From positions 62,001 to 126,000 of the forward strand of contig JANNSD010000050.1 of assembly GCA_031402225.1 (NCBI GenBank): a stretch of 64,000 nucleotides of DNA, written 5' to 3'. A program made the translations under genes and the position numbers. Numbering within the stretch: the first letter of the stretch is position 1; every line of letters starts with the position of its first letter. The DNA comes from JAGGAG01 sp031402225 (GTDB taxonomy: Bacteria > Gemmatimonadota > Gemmatimonadetes > Gemmatimonadales > GWC2-71-9). The notes under the pieces are model-generated. The model worked only from the letters and a program-made list of their open reading frames with translations, was not told where the DNA came from and did not search any database. Positions 59,737 to 64,000 of the stretch are shown one piece after another.

Positions 59737-61032
59737 ATGTCTTTCCTGGTGACCGGCCGTCGCGTCGCGATCGTCGCCGGCCTGCGCACGCCCTTCGCCC
59801 GCAGCGGCACGGTCCTCCGCGATGCGGCGGGCGTCGTCCTGGCGCGTCACGCCGCGCGCGAGCTGCTCTGCCGGGCGGAACTCGATGGCGCGCTCGTCGA
59901 TGAAGTGATCCTGGGCCAGGTCGTACCGTCTGTCCTCACGCCCAACGTCGCGCGCGAGGTCAGCCTGCTGCCGCAGTTCCCCCGGACGATTCCGGCCTAC
60001 ACGCTCAACCGCGCCTGTGCCTCCGCGGCACAGGCCCTCACCAATGCCGCCGACCAGATCCGGCTCGGCCACGCCGACGTGATCCTGGCCGGCGGGGTGG
60101 AATCGCTCTCCGACATCCCGGTGCTGCACTCGCGTCGCTTCAGCCGGACCCTGGTTGACGCAAGCAAGGCGAAGACCCTCGGACGGCGACTGAGCCTCTT
60201 CGCGCATGTGCGACTCCGCGACCTCGTTCCGGTCACCCCGGCCATCGCGGAACCCTCCACCGGCGAATCGATGGGCCAGTCGGCCGAGAAGATGGCGAAG
60301 GAGAATGGCATCAGCCGCGACGCGCAGGATGGCCTGGCACTGCTGAGCCACGAGCGGGCGGCGGCAGCGACCACCGACGGCCGACTGACGGCGGAGATCG
60401 CTCCCTGGTTCGGCGGCAAGGGCGGCGACGAGGTGGTGACCAGCGACAACGGGATTCGAAGTGACACCTCGCTGGAACAGCTCGCCAGGCTACGCCCGGT
60501 CTTTGATCGCACCTATGGCACCGTCACCGCCGGCAATAGTTCCCCGCTGACCGACGGCGCGGCGATGGTGCTGCTCATGTCCGAGGATCGCGCGCGCAGC
60601 CTGGGCTATGAACCACTCGCGTTTCTCCGGAGCTACGCGGTGGCCGCGGTGGATCCCGGATGGCAGCTGCTCATGGGCCCGGCGTATGCCGTGCCGAAGG
60701 CGCTCGAGCGTGCGGGTATTTCGTGGGGTGAACTTGGCCTGGTCGAGATCCACGAGGCGTTCGCGGCACAGGTGCTCTCGAACGTGCAGGCGTGGGGGTC
60801 CGCCCGCTGGGCCGAGCGGCTGGGACTGCCGGGCCCGGTTGGGGAAGTCGACTGGGAGCGCACCAACGTGACCGGCGGCTCGATCGCCATCGGCCACCCC
60901 TTTGGTGCCACCGGCGCGCGCATCGTCACCACGCTCGCGAACGAGATGCGCCGGCGGGATGTGCAGTTCGGGCTGGTCTCCATTTGCGCGCAGGGCGGCA
61001 TGGGCAGCGCGCTGGTCCTCGAGAGGACGTGA
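59737..61032 (+). CDS. fadI: 3-ketoacyl-CoA thiolase (fatty acid oxidation beta subunit)
   Basis: 431-aa thiolase. Nucleophilic cysteine in TLNRACASAAQAL, His of IHEAFAAQ, GGSIAIGHPFGATGAR and second active-site cysteine in CAQGGMG. The long form with the LRDLVPVTPAIAEPSTGESMGQSAE loop matches FadI. It cleaves 3-ketoacyl-CoA to acetyl-CoA in beta-oxidation and is followed immediately by its fadJ partner. Confidence 0.93.
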   Translation: MSFLVTGRRVAIVAGLRTPFARSGTVLRDAAGVVLARHAARELLCRAELDGALVDEVILGQVVPSVLTPNVAREVSLLPQFPRTIPAYTLNRACASAAQALTNAADQIRLGHADVILAGGVESLSDIPVLHSRRFSRTLVDASKAKTLGRRLSLFAHVRLRDLVPVTPAIAEPSTGESMGQSAEKMAKENGISRDAQDGLALLSHERAAAATTDGRLTAEIAPWFGGKGGDEVVTSDNGIRSDTSLEQLARLRPVFDRTYGTVTAGNSSPLTDGAAMVLLMSEDRARSLGYEPLAFLRSYAVAAVDPGWQLLMGPAYAVPKALERAGISWGELGLVEIHEAFAAQVLSNVQAWGSARWAERLGLPGPVGEVDWERTNVTGGSIAIGHPFGATGARIVTTLANEMRRRDVQFGLVSICAQGGMGSALVLERT

Positions 61033-61034
61033 TC

Positions 61035-63170
61035 ATGCCTGCTTTTCACGTCGACATTGAGGCGGGCGTCGCGGTGGTCACGCTCGACGTGCCCGGCGCA
61101 CCGGTCAACACCCTTTCTACGGCGGTGGCGCTGGAGTTCGATGGGCTGCTCACGCGTCTGGAAAACGATGCCGCGGTCAATGCCCTCGTGCTCATCTCGG
61201 GTAAGCCTGACAACTTCATCGCCGGCGCCGACATCGAGGAATTCACTCACCTGCGCACCGCCGAGGAGGCGACGAGCCTGAGCCGGCGCGCCCAGGAGCT
61301 GATGAATCGCGTGGCCGCAAGCCGCAAGCCCATCGTTGCGGCAATTCACGGCAGCTGCCTCGGCGGTGGGCTGGAGCTCGCACTGGCCTGCCAGTGGCGC
61401 GTGGCCACTGACCACCCCAAGACCCAGCTCGGGCTGCCCGAGGTCCAGCTCGGCATCATCCCGGGCGCCGGCGGGTGCAACCGCCTGCCGCGGCTGATCG
61501 GCGCTCGCGCGGCGCTCGACATGATCCTGGCCGGCAAGGCGGAGCGCGCGGTCAAGGCGCGCAAGCTCGGCATCACCGATGAACTTGTGCACCCGGCGAT
61601 CCTGCTCGAGGTGGCGCGGCGCGCCGCCGCCCGGTTGGCGCAGGACGGCCCGTCGGTCCGGGCATCGACGCGTGGGATCGCCGGCATCCTGCTGGACGGC
61701 ACCGCTCCGGGGCGCGCGCTGGTGTACCACCTGGCGCGGAAGCAGGTGCGGTCGAAGACGGGGGGACACTACCCCGCACCGCTTGCCGCCCTGGACACCG
61801 TGCGCGTGAGCCTGTCGCGTGGCATGGAGGCGGGCCTTGCCTGCGAGGCGCTGCGCTTCGGCGAGCTGGCGGTCACCGAGGTCTCGCGCAACCTGGTCGG
61901 CATCTTCTTCGCCACGACGGCGCTCAAGAAGGACGATGGTGTGCCGGCCGGCGCCGCGGGCACGCTCGCCCCGGTGACACGCATCGGCGTGGTCGGCGCG
62001 GGGTTCATGGGTGCCGGCATCGCCGGGACCGCGGCGTTGAACGCCCAGGTGGAAGTGCGCATGCGCGACGCCGACCTGCCGCGCGTGGGCAAGGGGCTCC
62101 GGACGGCGACCGCGATCCTGGATGAGCGGCTGAAACGAAAGCGCCTCACCCGCCCGGAACACCAGCGACTGGCGGCGCTCATCTCCGGTACCGCTGACGA
62201 CAGTGGTTTTCGCACCGCAGGCCTCGTCATCGAGGCGGTATTCGAGGACCTCGAGGTCAAGCGGGGCGTGGTGGGCGCACTGGAGCACGCTGTCGCGCCG
62301 GATGCGGTCATTGCCTCGAACACGTCCACTATCCCCATCGCCGACATTGCCGCCCGGGCCCAGCGGCCGGATCGGGTGCTCGGCATGCACTTCTTCTCGC
62401 CAGTCGAGAAGATGCCGCTCCTGGAGATCATCCCGCACCAGGGCACCTCTGCGCGCGCCATCGCCACCGCGGTGCGCTTCGGCCGGCGCATGGGCAAGAC
62501 CGTTATCGTGGTCGGTGACCTGCCCGGCTTCTGGGTCAATCGCATCCTGACACCCTACCTGAACGAAGCCGGCATCCTGCTGATGGAAGGCGCGCCGATG
62601 GAGGCCATCGACCGCGTGATGACGCGATTTGGCTTCCCTGTCGGTCCGGTCACGCTGCTCGATGAAGTGGGGCTCGATGTGGCCGGGAAGGCCGCCGGCG
62701 TCATGCACGGGGCCTTCGGCGCGCGCCTGGCGCCATCCGATTTCGTTCGCGCCATGACGGAGGACGGGCGGCTCGGCCGCAAGAACGGCCGGGGCTTCTA
62801 TCGCTACGGGTCAGGCAAGCGGCTGGGCCCCGACGACTCCGTGTACGCGCTGGCAGGGGTGACCAAGCAGCCGAACATCGACGAGCGGTGGGTGGAGCGC
62901 CGATTGGTGTACTCGATGCTCAACGAGGCCGCCCTGGCTGCGGCCGATGGCGTCATCCGCTCGCCCCGCGACGGCGACATCGGGGCGATCTTCGGTATCG
63001 GATTCCCGCCCTTCAGGGGCGGGCCACTTCGCATGATCGATTCAGTGGGAGCCGCGCAGGTGGTTCGCACGCTGCGCGAATTGGGCGACGCCCATGGCGG
63101 GCGGTTTGACCCCGCGCCCAGCCTCGTGGAAATGGCGGGACGCGGAGGGCGCTACTACCCGGACGCCTGA
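61035..63170 (+). CDS. fadJ: Fatty acid oxidation alpha subunit (enoyl-CoA hydratase/3-hydroxyacyl-CoA dehydrogenase)
   Basis: 711 aa. N-terminal crotonase domain (AGADIEEFTHL; HGSCLGGGLELALAC with the oxyanion glycines; PEVQLGIIPGAGG with the catalytic Glu). The NAD-binding domain starts IGVVGAGFMGAGIA, with SNTSTIPI, the catalytic HFFSPVEKMPLLEII block, and two C-terminal dehydrogenase domains. ATG 61035 is chosen; a GTG at 61029 overlaps the fadI stop. Together with FadI it forms the complete trifunctional complex. Confidence 0.95.
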   Translation: MPAFHVDIEAGVAVVTLDVPGAPVNTLSTAVALEFDGLLTRLENDAAVNALVLISGKPDNFIAGADIEEFTHLRTAEEATSLSRRAQELMNRVAASRKPIVAAIHGSCLGGGLELALACQWRVATDHPKTQLGLPEVQLGIIPGAGGCNRLPRLIGARAALDMILAGKAERAVKARKLGITDELVHPAILLEVARRAAARLAQDGPSVRASTRGIAGILLDGTAPGRALVYHLARKQVRSKTGGHYPAPLAALDTVRVSLSRGMEAGLACEALRFGELAVTEVSRNLVGIFFATTALKKDDGVPAGAAGTLAPVTRIGVVGAGFMGAGIAGTAALNAQVEVRMRDADLPRVGKGLRTATAILDERLKRKRLTRPEHQRLAALISGTADDSGFRTAGLVIEAVFEDLEVKRGVVGALEHAVAPDAVIASNTSTIPIADIAARAQRPDRVLGMHFFSPVEKMPLLEIIPHQGTSARAIATAVRFGRRMGKTVIVVGDLPGFWVNRILTPYLNEAGILLMEGAPMEAIDRVMTRFGFPVGPVTLLDEVGLDVAGKAAGVMHGAFGARLAPSDFVRAMTEDGRLGRKNGRGFYRYGSGKRLGPDDSVYALAGVTKQPNIDERWVERRLVYSMLNEAALAAADGVIRSPRDGDIGAIFGIGFPPFRGGPLRMIDSVGAAQVVRTLRELGDAHGGRFDPAPSLVEMAGRGGRYYPDA

Positions 63171-63177
63171 ACAGGGA

Positions 63178-63708
63178 TCAGGAGAGCTGGTCGCCGTCCG
63201 GCAGTGGCGGGGGCTCGTTGGTGGGCCGCGACGCAGCCCAGGTTTCCCAGGTGAGCTGGCAGCGATTCTCGAAGTATTCGGCGGGATGCCCGGCCCGGTT
63301 GAGCAGCGCATGCAGCATCTCGTGGCGCACGACCATTTCGTGCTCAACGTAGTTGCCCGCGATCACGATGCGCACGTCATCGCCGGTCTTGATGCGAATG
63401 CCGACCTTTTCCCCTTCCGCGGTGGGGAAGGTGGAGACGCCGGGTACCACGTACCACTTGATGCGCCCGAGGTTACCCTGAATTGCGGAGCACCCTTCGG
63501 TGCTGACCCACCATGCCTGATACGACGCCGGCGGCGCGAATGCCTCTGCGCCCTCGGGCAACGAGCTCGTGGGTTCCGTGGTGCATCCCAGCAAAGGGAT
63601 GAGCAGCGCGGGAAGGAAGGCTCGGCCAATCGGCCGACGCCGGAGTAACGATTCCGGTGCCTTGGAGGCCCGGTTTGCAGCTGGCGTGGAACGCATTGCG
63701 TCTCCCAC
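63178..63708 (-). CDS. Lipoprotein with HExxH metallopeptidase-like motif
   Basis: 176 aa (a start at ATG 63696 is equally good). Lipobox LLGC in IGRAFLPALLIPLLGC. The mature domain has YVEHEMVVRHEMLHALLNRAGHP: HEMLH (129-133) with a further His at 141, the spacing of a zinc site with a third ligand. Two cysteines (GCSAIQG, ENRCQLTW) may form a disulfide. Small for a peptidase and of unknown substrate. Convergent with fadJ, 7 bp apart. Confidence 0.65.
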   Translation of the reverse strand: MGDAMRSTPAANRASKAPESLLRRRPIGRAFLPALLIPLLGCTTEPTSSLPEGAEAFAPPASYQAWWVSTEGCSAIQGNLGRIKWYVVPGVSTFPTAEGEKVGIRIKTGDDVRIVIAGNYVEHEMVVRHEMLHALLNRAGHPAEYFENRCQLTWETWAASRPTNEPPPLPDGDQLS

Positions 63709-63798
63709 GCCCGATAATTTCCACCTTCGGCACCGAGCTATCTCTTGCGCAGGGGGCGCTCGAGACCTCTAGTTTTGCGGCCCCGGATCACTCCGGGT

Positions 63799-64000
63799 GT
63801 GCTCTTATCGGGCGGTCAATGGGTTGACCCTATCACCGTCAAGTTTGACGGCACTTCGAACCTACGGTCTGCGGGATGGGCGGTCAACAACCATAGAATT
63901 GACGTAAGCAAGCTACTGCTATTCAATGAGTTAGGTGGCCTTACCGATCAATTATTTGACATCACATTTGCTGCCTACCAGTATTACATGTCGGGCATAC
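63799..64000 (+). CDS. Start of an unidentified AT-richer ORF (3' end outside window)
   Basis: From GTG 63799 the frame is open to the window edge and reads LLSGGQWVDPITVKFDGTSNLRS...NNHRIDVSKLLLFNELGGLTDQLFDITFAAYQYY, plausible protein sequence with no family I recognise. The last 120 bases are near or above 50% A+T, unlike neighbouring genes, suggesting acquired DNA. The start is uncertain and there is no clear ribosome site. Confidence 0.4.
   Translation, partial: MLLSGGQWVDPITVKFDGTSNLRSAGWAVNNHRIDVSKLLLFNELGGLTDQLFDITFAAYQYYMSGI

Noticed and set aside
60633..62708. 691-aa minus-strand frame
   Set aside because: Shadow of fadI/fadJ; composition typical of antisense frames.

Overview
The window is high-GC bacterial chromosome (Gram-negative: type II secretion secretin, lipoproteins, CarH/crt carotenoid genes). 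Gene content (imuB-dnaE2 cassette, fused 2-oxoglutarate dehydrogenase of the OdhA/KGD kind, M61 peptidase, several WCW/RCC1-like lipoproteins) and the style of intragenic repeats suggest Gemmatimonadota or a near relative. That assignment is inference only.

Layout. 1-6.9 kb: a mutagenic translesion cassette (imuB 3' end, dnaE2) carrying two families of in-frame repeats, then a PAP2 phosphatase, fdhD and a small lipoprotein. 6.9-34.3 kb: a segment bounded by two identical 75-bp direct repeats that each contain a tRNA-Cys gene; only the right tRNA looks intact. It holds two giant signal-peptide-bearing Rhs/YD-repeat proteins, a compact eleven-gene type II secretion operon (E-G-F-H-I-J-K-L-M-C-D), two sigma-54 activators without sensory domains, immunity candidates, an orphan Rhs tip/immunity pair, decayed Rhs debris and mobilisation-like gene scraps. 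34.3-41.7 kb: B12-binding radical SAM protein, three RCC1-like lipoproteins, a META-domain lipoprotein, GluQ and a cyclophilin. 41.7-48 kb (minus strand): tkt-tal-dicarboxylate symporter-M61 peptidase. 48-52.7 kb: a CarH-like B12 photoreceptor followed by crtI, crtB, an acyltransferase and a DUF2269-like membrane protein. 52.6-64 kb: SnoaL-like lipoprotein, HNH nuclease, odhA/kgd, glpD, methyltransferase, fadI-fadJ, a HExxH lipoprotein and the start of an AT-richer ORF.

The best candidate for an undescribed system is the 8-33 kb block. The last gene of the secretion operon is a sigma-54 enhancer-binding protein (EBP). The 3' end of that EBP gene carries a perfect palindrome, followed about 70 bp later by a correctly spaced -24/-12 sigma-54 promoter that reads into an Rhs gene. 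The whole arrangement (EBP tail, palindrome, promoter, leader, Rhs signal peptide) is duplicated 17.7 kb away as a 787-bp repeat in front of the other Rhs gene. This reads as a self-contained, sigma-54-switched unit in which a dedicated type II secretion machine may export Sec-dependent Rhs toxins with exchangeable C-terminal tips. The wiring is visible in the sequence; the secretion route and toxicity are inferred.
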